Positions 12,625 to 37,702 of a stretch of DNA of 64,000 nucleotides are shown one piece after another. Under the pieces are notes generated by a model that had not been told where the DNA came from, made no database searches, and worked only from the letters and a program-made list of their open reading frames with translations. Made by a program: the position numbers and the translations under genes. Location of the stretch: assembly GCF_027409185.1 (NCBI RefSeq), contig NC_084462.1:154863490-154927489 (forward strand). Direction: 5' to 3'. Each line of letters starts with the position of its first letter. Positions within the stretch are counted from its first letter, which is position 1. Origin of the DNA: Cynocephalus volans (Eukaryota; Chordata; Mammalia; Dermoptera; Cynocephalidae).

Positions 12625-12835
12625 TGTAGTGGTTAAAAGATTGGCTCTGGAATGTCAGAAAGGTTGGGTTTGAATCTATCTTGACCACTTCAAGTAAGTG
12701 CTTAAGCTCTGTAGGGTACAGTTTCCTTGTGTATAAAGTGGGGAAAATAATAATACTTAATAGAGTTGTTAGGAGATTAAATGAGAGAACGTTCTTGTCT
12801 ATATAAAGCACTCACAACAGTGCTTCACACCTAGT
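12625..12835 (+). repeat. MIR SINE
   Basis: GTGGTTAAAAGATTGGCTCTGG at the 5' end and the tail GTTAGGAGATTAAATGAGA. Confidence 0.7.
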
Positions 12836-13552
12836 AACACTAAGCATTTGATTTTCTCATTTTTACTGATGGATAAAGTAAGCGAAGCAATTTTCAACGA
12901 GTCAGATAGTGCCAGCACAGGAACTTCATTGTGCTGCTTTCATTAGCTCAAATTGTAAACCCAGAATAAACTGATCCTTTACTTGTTTGGCCGTTCTGTG
13001 TTACAGAATTTTTTATAAGGTGAGAATGTAAAAATGTCTTTGATGTATTATTACTTGTATAGTGAGCAAAACTACTAAGGAATTTTCATTTTTGATAAAT
13101 GAATAAAAGAACTTTTGAAAATTTGGTTACATCTCAATTAAGCAGTTAGTATTTTTATTTTGCCACTAGATTAACTGGCTAGCTCTGGAGGAGTATATCA
13201 TGTTTTCTTTTAATCAAGCCTAGTAGGAGGCTTGATCATGATGGTGTGAAGATGAATGTGCTTGAGTTATCTGAGGCCAAAAATATTTTGCCTCCCTCAG
13301 TCTTCAGTGAACTTGTTCTATTAGCTAAGAATTCTAACTAGATTTAGTCTTTCTTCATATATTTGCTCTGACAAGTGCATATATCTTTTTTGGATCCTAA
13401 ATGTGATTTTTCCTCTTTCAGAAACACAAATGGCTTCTTTTTTATTTTTAAATTGTTGAATACTTAAAATCTTTCTTGTGATTTAAAAAATTTTCTATTT
13501 ATAGGAGTTGTTTTCTATAGGAATCTTCTAAGACCACTGCACAAACAGGGTG

Positions 13553-28504
<14,952 letters not shown>

Positions 28505-28751
28505 TCTCTGTAAATGTCTTCATCAAGGAATTCACACAGCTTTCTTTCCATTTTGCACAAAGATTTTTAACATACATAAAAAAATACCCTTAGAATACAA
28601 ATACCTCTTGATTTAAATGTGATCATAGGTGATATTTTCTTAGTTGCATAACATAATTCTTTCCTATATCTTCATTGTCACATATACACTCTACATGCAA
28701 CATGATTATTTACAAAAAAAACTGAAGTCAACATTTTTCTTTTTTTGCTAA
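28505..28751 (+). promoter_or_regulatory. PTGR2: PTGR2 3' UTR remnant without canonical poly(A) signal
   Basis: The 247 bases between the PTGR2 stop and the 5' LTR contain neither AATAAA nor ATTAAA. Weak variants (CATAAA near 28575, AATACA near 28593) exist. The first canonical AATAAA downstream lies inside the LTR at 29040. The native 3' end may therefore be cut off or replaced. Confidence 0.6.
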
Positions 28752-29106
28752 TGTTTGGAAAAATGCCAAAATAATTTTCTTATAAGCCTGTTTTGTCCCT
28801 GAAGTAATATTTTATCTTTGAAACAATATTTGTTTGTTATACTAGTCTGGCCTCTAATCACTACTTGCATTTTTGGCTTCTGTTAACTGAGCTTGCTTAT
28901 CTGCCTAGACCACATGGATTCTGAGAAATGAAACTTACTGCTATGCTAGCCTTGAAAATGTGTTGCCTATAAAAGCTTTGTAAGACCTGAGCTCAGGGTC
29001 CAGATTTTCAAGCATTAGCTTGTCTGGGCCTGGCTGTATAATAAATACCTGACTCTCCAACCCTCTGAGTGTCATATGCTTTCTTGCTGAGTCTGTTTCC
29101 ACAACG
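28752..29106 (+). mobile_element. 5' LTR of class I ERV
   Basis: Begins TGTTTGGAAAAATGCC; TATAAAA at 28968-28974 and AATAAA at 29040-29045 mark promoter and poly(A) signal. Ends TTTCCACAACG directly before the primer site. Matches the 3' LTR (36877) along its length with scattered substitutions and an indel block around 28907-28927, and the solo LTR (37379). Confidence 0.9.
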
Positions 29107-29111
29107 TTTTC

Positions 29112-29129
29112 TGGTGCATTGGCTGGGAA
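29112..29129 (+). promoter_or_regulatory. ERV primer-binding site, tRNA-Gly
   Basis: TGGTGCATTGGCTGGGAA is complementary to the 3' end of tRNA-Gly (GCC) with one mismatch, 5 bp after the LTR. Confidence 0.85.
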
Positions 29130-30611
29130 GCGATTTGGACTGGCCCCTTGAGCCACCAGTTTGGATGTGCGGCTCAGCTGGATCGGTGATGCTGCAGAGA
29201 ACTGAGGGAGGTGCCGCTCAACTATTTTGTTGGGGCTTTGGTTCTATCGGGACCTCACCAACCCTAGAGAGTGCTTGTCTGACTGGACTCAGCAGAGGGA
29301 AGGACCAGGCAGACCCCCTTACCCTGCTGCCTTCTGCAGGACAGGTAGGCACCCTTCCCCATCAGTTCAGTCAGGCCTGCTTCCTGGATGAAGAAGAGCT
29401 CGATCACCTCCTGAAAGGGTCTCTTTGAGACCCTGATTGGCCCCTGAGCATTTGTGCTGGACCTTGTAGTAGGTCCATCTGGTCAGGGCTCTGTGGCAGA
29501 GTCCTGTTCAGCTCAGGTCAGGGTTTGGGGGAGGGGAATGTTTAACCTCTGAGTGTGTGTATGAGTGTGTGATATTTGTGGTACCAAGACTTCTAAATCG
29601 TGGTGTCCAAGTGGGTTCTAACCTGCAGCTCCATGGTTATGTCATACAGCATAATGGTGATTCCAGTCCCTGGTGGACTGGAGCAGGCCCAGGGTTTACA
29701 CGGGTACACCTTAGCCAAGACAGACCTAAAGTATCAAGGGACGTGGCCAGGTGGACTCCTATGTGGTCTTTCCTCTCTTCCAAGAGAGGGGGGGCTCCCT
29801 ACCTTTGTCTGTCTTGTGTCTCCGATGCAGGGAGGGTCCTGGGTGGGTTCCGTAGTGGAAGTAAAGCCTTTGTTTATGTCTGAGTGCCCTCTAGTGTTCT
29901 CAAAAGAGAGGCGAAAGCTTCTTTTCAGACCTAGGCGACGTTTACTTGACTCCTGAGGACTTTTACATTGTTTGCTCCGGGAGATCCATTGCCCGCTTTG
30001 CCATGGAGTTCCCCTCCACGTGCATGATTTCCATTCATCCCCAGGGGTGAAGCCCCCACTGAGCCACTTAGAAGAGAACCCACCCCCTTTTTGCTTTAGT
30101 CTATTTCCTCTTTCAATAAAGTGTTGCTTGCTTTACTGCTGGGTACATTGTTCATTTCTATGACTTTGGAATCCAAGAGCCCTAATTTAATCCCTGGCAA
30201 AAATTGGAAAGCTTTGGACTCCAAAGAAGACTTTATCTGCAAGAGGCAAGCGGCCACTGGGACTATTTTGCTTCCATGTCTCTGCTGCTGATAAGCCTCT
30301 TCTGGAGTCCCCAGCCTAGATTTTGACAAGGCAATGCTTTGTTTCTCTTATTTAAATCTAGACGGTACTTGTCTTCTTTGTGCCAACTGCAGTGGGGAGA
30401 ACTGCCTGTGTCAATTACTGTGTCAGCAGAATGGGTTGGCCCCACTGATTGGGACTAGGTTAAACTGGACCCCACTGCTCCTCTTTTCTCTTTGTTTGCT
30501 TGGGTAGACATTTAGTGGAGTACCAGTAATCTGAATGAGCCTTCCAATCCTTGCACCGATGCCATTTGTGGCATAAACGCCTGAGGCAGGAACGAGAGGC
30601 CAGAATTAGAC

Positions 30612-31440
30612 ACGGGACAAACAAAACCTACTGTCCTTGAATGTATGTTAAAGAACTTTCAAAAGGGTTGGGCTAGGGAGTACAGAGTCAAAATGACTCC
30701 TGGGAAACTCCGAACCTTGTGTGAATTAGAATGGCCCTCCTTTGGTATTGGGTGGCCTCCGGAAGGGACACTAGACCTGTCAAAGTTTCGAGCAGTTTAT
30801 GACGTCCTTACAGGGGAACCAGGGCACCCGGACCAGTTTCTATACATAGATACCTGGTTTACTGTAGCTATGACTCTGTCACCCTGGGTCTGGTTCTGTA
30901 TTCATAAGGGAAAGAGTAAGGTCCTTGCTGTACATACAGTCTGGAAGTCAGAGCACAAAGAGCAAGAAACAAAAGAACCTATATATTAAGTGGACTCAGA
31001 TGAAGAGTTCTTGCCTCCACCATACCCTACTCCTTTGGGGATGCTTGGCCCCAGGCACCCTTTGCCAGGCAGCCCCCAGCGTCAGTTCCATAGCCCCACT
31101 GATGTCATCACCAGAAAGTCCAGAGATCCTGAAGTCCTGAACCAGTGGGGAGATGACTCCGCTCTGCTCAACAGGTTCCAGCCCTCCAGATGCCCCTGCA
31201 GGAGAACCGGGGCCCACAGCAAGTCAGTCCAGATGGCAGTGTACAGCCAGGGCACCCCCTTTTTTACTACCAACCCTTCACAACTACATACCTCTTTAAT
31301 TGGAAACACCATACTCTGTCATATTTAGAAAAGCCCCAGGCTCTCATCGGTCTCTTGGAGTCAATTTTCCTCACCCATCAGCCCACCTGGGAAGACTGTC
31401 ATCAGTTACTCCTCACCGTCTTCAGCACTGAGGAATGGTG
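30612..31440 (+). pseudogene. ERV gag remnant (matrix and capsid start)
   Basis: A matrix-like frame follows an ACG codon at 30612 where a start codon would be expected; the next codons are Gly-Gln, the usual myristoylation context. The frame is open to 30989. The proline-rich linker and the first part of capsid resume in another frame (about 31190-31441, with the segment TTTYLFNWKHHT). Later capsid is stop-ridden, to about 31990. Confidence 0.75.
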
Positions 31441-32018
31441 ATGCATGCTGGCTGGCACCAGGCATTGGTTGCAATAGCAGGCTCCTACAGCCACCATGGT
31501 TCCTGAGACCTGGGCAAGAGATGCTGCACCAGACATGGTGCTGAACTGGGACTTCAATGAAGAAGAGGGGAGGTATCAACTTTGCTGATATAGAGAGGAC
31601 CTTCTCCAAGGGCTGAGAGCAGGAGCCAGGAAACCCACCAATATGTCCAAAACAACCATCGTGACCCAGAAACCTGATGAGCTATCTGCAGAGTTTTATG
31701 AAAGGTTATGTCAGGCCTTCTGAATCTACACACCATCTGACCCCAAAGCAGCTGAGAATCAATGGATGGTCAATGCAGCCTTTGCCGACATCCATCACAA
31801 GCTTAAAAACTGGAAGGTTTCACTGGGATGAATGTCATGCAACTCCTAGAGGTGGCCAACAAGATATTCATCATTCGAGACTGGGAGGCCCAGAAGGAGG
31901 CAGATAAAAGCCTGAGACAGAAGGTGGCACTCCTGGCAGCAGCACTCAATCCAGACTGGAGCTCTGCACTGAAGAAGAACCCCCACTGAGAAGGACGGGC
32001 ACCCTACAGTCCAACCAG

Positions 32019-32063
32019 TGTGCTTTCTGCAAGGAGTTTGGCCATTGGAAAAATGAGTACCCA
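32019..32063 (+). pseudogene. ERV nucleocapsid CCHC box, broken
   Basis: CAFCKEFGHWKNEY: the pattern C-X2-C-X4-H-X4-C ends in Tyr instead of Cys (TAC at 32058-32060), so the zinc knuckle is lost. Confidence 0.75.
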
Positions 32064-32279
32064 AAAAGAGGGGAGAAACCCCAACCAATGTCCCAAGACA
32101 AGGCACACACTGGGGAAAAGAGTGTGTGTGTGTGTCCCCTGAACTGTTGAGCCAGGAGTTCCAGAACCTCATTGGCCTTGCGGGGATAGACTCAGATTAG
32201 GAATGACCGGGCTTTCTGTTCCTGGTCTCCCAGGAGCCTATGGTCAGGATGCCAGGGGATCAAGGTGCTAGGGGCCCAA

Positions 32280-32535
32280 CCTATATGACTTTTATGGTGG
32301 ACACCAGGGCAGAACATTCCGTAGATATCTGCCCAGTGGCTCCATTCTCAGGTTGAAAGGCTACCATTGTTGGTTCTACAGGGACACAAGCAGACCAGCT
32401 GTTCTACAAGGCTTGAACTGGCCACCTTGGGGGTCACAGTGTGACTCATGAATATATGCCCGACTGTCCAGTACCCCTACTGGAAAGAGATTTGCTGAGA
32501 AAACTAGGGGTCTGTTGAGAAAACTAGGGGTCTGT
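32280..32535 (+). pseudogene. ERV protease remnant and pol break
   Basis: The aspartic-protease motif reads VDTRAEHSV, with Arg where the catalytic triad Asp-Thr-Gly needs Gly. The frame then reaches a PLLERDLL-like protease/RT border and stops. A 20-bp unit is exactly duplicated here (32496-32515 and 32516-32535). Confidence 0.65.
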
Positions 32536-33730
32536 TGACGGCAGGAGGAAAGACAATCAAAAATAAGAAGGAAATTCTCCAGCTCCTTGAAGCAGTACGG
32601 GAGCCAACCCAAGTGGCTGTTCCCCTGACAGATGGTTGGAGCTCCCAGACCACAGACTGGTGGTTCTTCAATGGCTAGCCCACTGACTAGTCCTGGAATA
32701 TCACGAACTGACACACTAGGGAAAAAACAGCTCTAGAAACTATGCTGAGTAGCTACTACTTCATCCCAAAACTGGCCTCTCTTTGTGCCCAGGTCAGCTC
32801 ATGATGCCTGACCTGCATCCAAAACAATGCCAAGCAAGGACCCCTGGCCGGCCCTCAGAGTCCAGCCAGTCAGGACATCTCCCTTCAAAGACCTGGTGGT
32901 GGACTTTACTGAAGTAAAGTCTTGCAGAGGCTATAAGTACTTGCTGGTGATGATATGTATCTTCACTTAATGGACTGAGGTATTTCCCACATAGTCTGAA
33001 CAAGCCTGAGAGGTCACAAAGGCCCTTTTAAGGGAAGTGGTCCCAAGAAACGGGCTTCCTCTGGCTGTAAGGTCAGACAATGGGCCAGCATTTGTCGCAG
33101 AGGTCATTCAAGGACTGGCCAAAATGCTGGGGATAAGATGGAAGCTGCATACAGCATATAGGCCACAGAGTTCAGGGAAAGTAGAGCGCATGAACTGGAC
33201 CGTAAAGACCACATTAGCTAAGCTCTTCCAGGAGATGGGGCTACCCTGGATAGATATGCTTCCCTTAGCTTTGCTGCGGATCCAGTGTATGATGGGGCCG
33301 TCCAGATATTCCCCTTTTGAGATTATGTATGGAAGACCACCCCGACTTATAGCTAGACTGCAGGGGGACCAGCTGGTGGAGGTAGAGATGTCACAGTACT
33401 TGCAGTCACTGGCCAGGACCTTCAAGTAGATAAATAAGACAGTTTTGTAATGTGCTCCCATTCCTTTAGGAAGTTGGGCACATCAGTTCCAACCTGGTGG
33501 CACGGTATGGGTAAAAGACTGGAAAAAGGCTCCTTTAAAGCCAACTGGATAGGGCCACACATAATTGTACTAACCACCCCTACTGCAGTTAAAGTTGCGG
33601 GTCTGACTCCCTGGATCCACCATATGTGGGTGAAACACGCAGCCTCCCGAGATGATGCCACCTCATGGTCCTTGAAGGCTGATCCCTCTGGCCCACTCAA
33701 GGACCAGCTCCAGCAGTGTTCCGCAAACCG
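32536..33730 (+). pseudogene. ERV RNase H tail and integrase remnant
   Basis: Starts abruptly with an RNase H C-terminal segment (EILQLLEAVREPTQVAV), so nearly all reverse transcriptase is deleted. The integrase core keeps the three acidic positions (VDFTE near 32900, SDNGPAF near 33075, GKVERMN near 33185) but has several stops between the first two. The longest open piece is 33037-33429, after which the C-terminal domain (PGGTVWVKDW) continues in another frame. Confidence 0.8.
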
Positions 33731-34072
33731 TCACTGCCCTGCTTTGGTCACACCAGAAGCTAAGCAATCCACACACAGCTGAAGCCTGAGGATTCTGCCG
33801 CCATGGGACATAACAAGTACACTGATAAACTTTTATAAGATGATAAGCATATGTCACTCCTTGCCTTTAGTTTTTGTTATATTATGTGCCTTGCTATTTG
33901 CCATAGGACTGACAGCAGTTGCCCCAAAAGAATGGAATAGAATAAAAAAGCTATTACTAGAATTCCTTTATCTCCTGTCAACAGGGTGTTTCTTAGGCAT
34001 CTCAAGGTGGCAATGTGCCTTTTAAATTAACCCTTTCTTTGCTCTGCTTGTCAAGACTGCTAAATTTTATTC
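33730..34072 (+). pseudogene. ERV env 5' remnant
   Basis: Short hydrophobic frame (33840-34025, CHSLPLVFVILCALLFAIGL) that could be an env leader; no surface-subunit similarity beyond it. Confidence 0.4.
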
Positions 34073-34900
34073 TGGGGGAGTTCCAGTCAAAATGGTGGAA
34101 TAGATGGTCCCCAGCATCACTCTGTACCACAAATCAACCAATTTACAACTATAAAAACATAAAAACAGCCAAGCAGGGGCCGCTGCAGCTCAGGGGAAGA
34201 GGAGAAGAGACCTACGGAGTTCATGAAAGCAGGAGAAACCATGATGAGAGAAAGAAAAATCTGCTTGGAGCATTTTGGGCCATGGCCGCTTTAAGGCTGG
34301 AGCTGCTGAGCACATGTAGCAGGAGTCGGCAGAAGCTGCAGCTGTGCCCTTCAGATGGAGTTACTTGGAGGCGGCAGGGGCAAAGAGGACCTTGGTGGCC
34401 CCCAGGACAGCAAGACCACTAATAGTGTTCCCATGGACCCACGCAGGAGTGAGGAACCAGAACAGCTGAAAAGGGGGAGCCATTCAGAGGCTGGTGAGTT
34501 AACGCAAGGGACCAGCACAGGGCCTGTCCCATGGGAAGTGTTTGGAGCATGGGCGGTGGGGTAGACAGGTCCACCTGGAGAACAATGGGACACAGCAAGG
34601 ACAGCTGATCCACCCCCCAGTCAGCGTAGGACCACTCAGAGGAGACTGGTCAGGAATGCATAATTGCATGGGGTGCAGTTTGGTGAAAAAACTCAGGCCC
34701 AGATCAGAGTATCTACACAACCCAGGTGCACAGAGTCTCTGGAGAGCTGGAAGTACCTATAAGGTCAACCATTAAACACTGAGATGCACAAAAAGCCTTC
34801 CCTAGGGAAACAGCAGCAAAGCAGCAATTTAGCTCAACCACAGAGCTCAAGTACTGGTTCCCACAGGAAGTTCCCTGTGTTAGAAGTAAGTAAAGGACAG

Positions 34901-35068
34901 GGCCAGCCAGTGGCTCACTTGGGAGAGTGTGGTGCTGATAACACCAAGGCCCCGGGTTCAGATCCCTATATAGGGATGGCTGGTTAGCTCACTGGGTGAG
35001 CATGGTGCTGACAACACCAAGTCAAGGGTTAAGATCCCCTTACCGATCATCTTAAAAAAGAAAAAAAA
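34901..35068 (+). repeat. CYN-type SINE, dimer
   Basis: GGGCCAGCCAGTGGCTCACT then GGGATGGCTGGTTAGCTCAC; target repeat AGAAGTAAG. Confidence 0.87.
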
Positions 35069-35094
35069 GAAGTAAGGGACAAAAAATTAGTTCT

Positions 35095-35520
35095 GGCCCA
35101 GGCACACCACCAGCACCTTGGGGCCTGCCAGGGGACATGAGGCATAGATCCAGGGATAGGACCCCTGCCCACAACCACTCACACTGCCAGTGCCTTGGGA
35201 CCCGCCTTGGAACCTAAGGCTTAGAGCTGGGGACCAGACCCCACTCCCACTTCCAGGCACACCGTCAGCTCCTCAGGGCCCACCAGGGGACCTGAAGTAT
35301 GGAGCCGGGGACTGGACCCCACCCGCCCACAAACACACACACTGCCAGCACCTTGGGGCCCTGCCTGGGGGCCTGGGACATGGACCTGGGGACCGGACAC
35401 CCCTGCTCACAACCAGGCACACTGCCAGTGCCTCAGGGGCCACCTGGGGCCCGAGGCATAGAGCCGGGCACTGGACACCCCACCACAACCAGGCACACCA
35501 CCAGTGTCAAGGAACATGCC
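35095..35520 (+). repeat. VNTR-like array, about 78-bp units, 5.4 copies
   Basis: Units start near 35101, 35179, 35256, 35337, 35415 and 35491, each with GGCACACYRCCAGYRCCT-like head, GGGGCC, then a GGGGAC-GGAC-CCC segment. Probably the tandem monomer part of an L1 5' UTR. Confidence 0.8.
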
Positions 35521-35535
35521 AAAAACATCACCTCC

Positions 35536-35666
35536 GGGCTGAGCCCGTGGCGCACTCGGTAGCGTGCTGCGCTAGCAGCGTGGCGACGCTCCCGCCGCGG
35601 GTTCGGATCCTATATAAGAATGACCGGTGCACTCCCTGGCTGAGCGCCGGTCACGAAAAAAAAAAA
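35536..35666 (+). repeat. CYN-type SINE, GC-rich young subfamily
   Basis: Perfect 15-bp target repeats AAAAACATCACCTCC at 35521-35535 and 35667-35681, CpG-rich body, long poly(A): a recent insertion. Confidence 0.92.
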
Positions 35667-36005
35667 AAAAACATCACCTCCATGTGGGTGGCCCACCACA
35701 GCCACCACCATAACCACAGCTGTTGCAAAAGTGGCTAGACATCACCAGCAGAGACCTAAGAAAAGAAGAGGATATCTCTCTCCACAAAGCCCATTCCAGA
35801 GTGACAGAAGAAGTAGCTGCTCTGTGATAATATTGGGGGACCTGAACACACCTTTCAGCATTGGACAGATCATCTAGGCAACAAATCAACAGTAACCAGA
35901 TCAACAGAGTAACCATTACTCTTTCAGAGGGAGAGAAGAAATCTAGAGTTATCAGTGGTGGGAGTGGGAGGAAGAGGAGGATAGGGAGAGATTGGACAAG
36001 GGGCA

Positions 36006-36411
36006 TGATGGAGTTTGGATGTGTTGTCCCCTCCAAAACTCATGTGGAAATTTGATCTCCAATATGGCAGTGTTGGAAACTGATTGAGTCATGGGGGTGG
36101 ATCCCTCATGAATGGATTAATGTTCTCCCTGGGGGAGGGGGGATTAATGAGTGAGTTCTCGCTCTATTAATTCCTGCAAGAGCTTGTTGCTTAAAAAGAC
36201 CCTGGCACCTTCTCTCTCTCTTGCTTCCTGTCACCGTGTGATCTGCTTGTACCTGCTGGCTCCCTGCCACTTTCCACCATGAGTAGAAGCAGCCTGAGGC
36301 CCATGCCAGACTCAGCTGTCCCAGAATCGTAAGCCAAATAAACCTCTTTCCTTTATAAATTACTCAAGTCTCAGGTAATTCTGTCATAGCAACAGAAAAC
36401 GGACTAAAACA
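36006..36411 (+). mobile_element. Solo MaLR LTR (MST/THE1-like), 5-bp target repeat
   Basis: TGATGGAGTTTGGATGTG to GGACTAAAACA, flanked by GGGCA at 36001-36005 and 36412-36416. Has AATAAA near 36338. Confidence 0.87.
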
Positions 36412-36530
36412 GGGCATAAAGAATAAGTACAATTTGTAACAATATACATACTAGTAATATTGATTTGATCAACATGTCAACATTGAACTCCCAAAATATA
36501 TATAATCAGTTATGATTCAATTTTTAAAAA

Positions 36531-36830
36531 ATGTATCCTGGATTAATGAAATTAGCTCACGTTCCTGTACAAAAATGGTCGGGAATAAATTTCAAGGGAA
36601 TTTTTGGTAACTGGTTTGATATGTTTGGAGGGTTCAAAACATTGATAAGAGCAGTCATAATCGTTTTAGGTATCTGCCTGATCTTACCCTGCCTACTCCC
36701 TTTGTTAATGCATAGCATTCATGCCACCATAGAAACTTTGGTTGAAAGAAAAACAGCTAGTAGTCTGCTAGCCTTAACAGACTATGCCTCCCTCAAGCCT
36801 CTCTTAGACCCCGAAAGCAATGTTGAATAA
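36531..36830 (+). pseudogene. ERV env transmembrane-subunit end
   Basis: Open stretch of 99 codons: a pre-membrane region, a long hydrophobic anchor (residues about 40-62, VIIVLGICLILPCLLPLL) and a cytoplasmic tail. No fusion peptide, immunosuppressive region or surface subunit is present upstream, so this cannot make an envelope. Confidence 0.72.
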
Positions 36831-36864
36831 GGTGATGCTCACTCAAATGTTTAGAGAGAGCATC

Positions 36865-36876
36865 AAAGGGGGGAAA
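36865..36876 (+). promoter_or_regulatory. ERV polypurine tract
   Basis: AAAGGGGGGAAA immediately before the 3' LTR. Confidence 0.85.
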
Positions 36877-37207
36877 TGTTGAGAAAATGCCAAAATAATT
36901 TTCTCATAAGCCTGTTTTGTCCTTGAAGTAGTATTTTGTCTTTGAAACAATATTTGCTTGTTAAGCTAGTCTGGCCTCTAATCACTAGCATTTTTGGCTT
37001 CTGTAACTGAGCTTGCTTGTCTGCCTAAATGAAACTTACTGCTATGCTAGCCTTATAAATGCCTTGCTTATAAAAGCTTTGTAAGACCTAAGCTCAGGGT
37101 CCAGATTTCTAAGCATCAGCTTGTCTGGGCCCACTGGCATAATAAATTCCTGACTCTCCAACCCTCCAAGTGTCAGACACTTTCTTGCCAAGTCAGTTTC
37201 CACAACA
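36877..37207 (+). mobile_element. 3' LTR of class I ERV
   Basis: TGTTGAGAAAATGCC to TTTCCACAACA, with TATAAAA near 37070 and AATAAA near 37140. Shorter than the 5' LTR because of a deletion after TCTGCCTAAATG. Confidence 0.9.
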
Positions 37208-37378
37208 CTGTGATCCTCATTTTGCAGATGAGAAGAATGAGGTTCCAATAAATCTTCCAAGTTTAAAAGCCTTATCATGATGCCAAAGACCACACTTTTG
37301 ACCTCCAGCCTTATCACTCCTGTTTAAATGAAGCTCTGAGAGTTTCAAGTTACCAAGATCACAATTCCTGAATCCCAG

Positions 37379-37702
37379 TGTTGGGAAAAATGCTGAAATA
37401 ATTTTCTCACAAGCCTGCTTTGTTCTTGAAGGACTATCTTGTTCTTGAAACTATGTTTGTTTACTCTGGCTATTAATCACCACTTGTGTTTTTGGCTTTT
37501 GTAACAGAGCTTATCTGCCTAGACCACGTGAATGCTGAGAAAGCAAAACCTAAAACCTGAAAAAGTTTGTCTACATAAGCCCTATGGGACCTGGACTTGG
37601 GGTCCAGAGTTTTTCAGTCTGGGCCTGCTAGTGTAATAAACTTCTGGCTCTCCAACCCTCTGAGTGTTGGGTCACTTCTTGCCTAGTCTGTTTTCCACAA
37701 CA
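37379..37702 (+). mobile_element. Solo LTR of the same ERV family
   Basis: TGTTGGGAAAAATGCTG to TTTTCCACAACA. Flanks CCAG and CCGG would be a 4-bp target repeat with one change. 171 bp from the provirus. Confidence 0.85.

Larger units (their letters stand above)
9880..13552 (+). other. PTGR2 5' intron
   Basis: Intron between the promoter exon and the first coding exon. It holds one CYN SINE, several MIR pieces and the U2 retroinsert listed separately; the rest is AT-rich unique sequence in which I see nothing coding. Confidence 0.6.
34073..36500 (+). mobile_element. L1-derived insertion in the ERV env region, ORFs mostly missing
   Basis: Begins AGTTCCAGTCAAAATGGTGG, typical of an L1 5' UTR start, runs through a 78-bp tandem array (35095-35520), reaches a short endonuclease-like stretch (GDLNTPLSALDRSSRQQIN near 35840-35895) and then goes straight to a purine-rich 3' UTR-like tail interrupted by a MaLR LTR. 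ORF1 and almost all ORF2 are absent. Two SINEs (34901, 35536) and the LTR (36006) inserted later. Limits approximate. Confidence 0.55.
28752..37207 (+). mobile_element. Defective gammaretrovirus-like ERV provirus
   Basis: Order: 5' LTR, tRNA-Gly primer site, long leader (29130-30611), gag fragments, CCHC box, protease motif, pol remnant, integrase, env remnant, an L1-derived insertion, env transmembrane end, polypurine tract, 3' LTR. A single CCHC box and the Gag matrix type place it with class I (gammaretrovirus-like) elements. Every reading frame is broken, reverse transcriptase and the env surface subunit are almost wholly missing, and it cannot produce particles. No matching target repeat is visible: CTAA precedes 28752, CTGT follows 37207. 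PTGR2 ends 247 bp upstream in the same orientation. Confidence 0.88.

Noticed and set aside
29069-29428. 119-codon open frame after the 5' LTR
   Set aside because: It overlaps the LTR end, primer site and ERV leader; no retroviral or cellular protein similarity recognised.
35190-35738. 182-codon open frame, proline/glycine rich
   Set aside because: Produced by the 78-bp tandem array plus a SINE; an L1 5' UTR does not code here.
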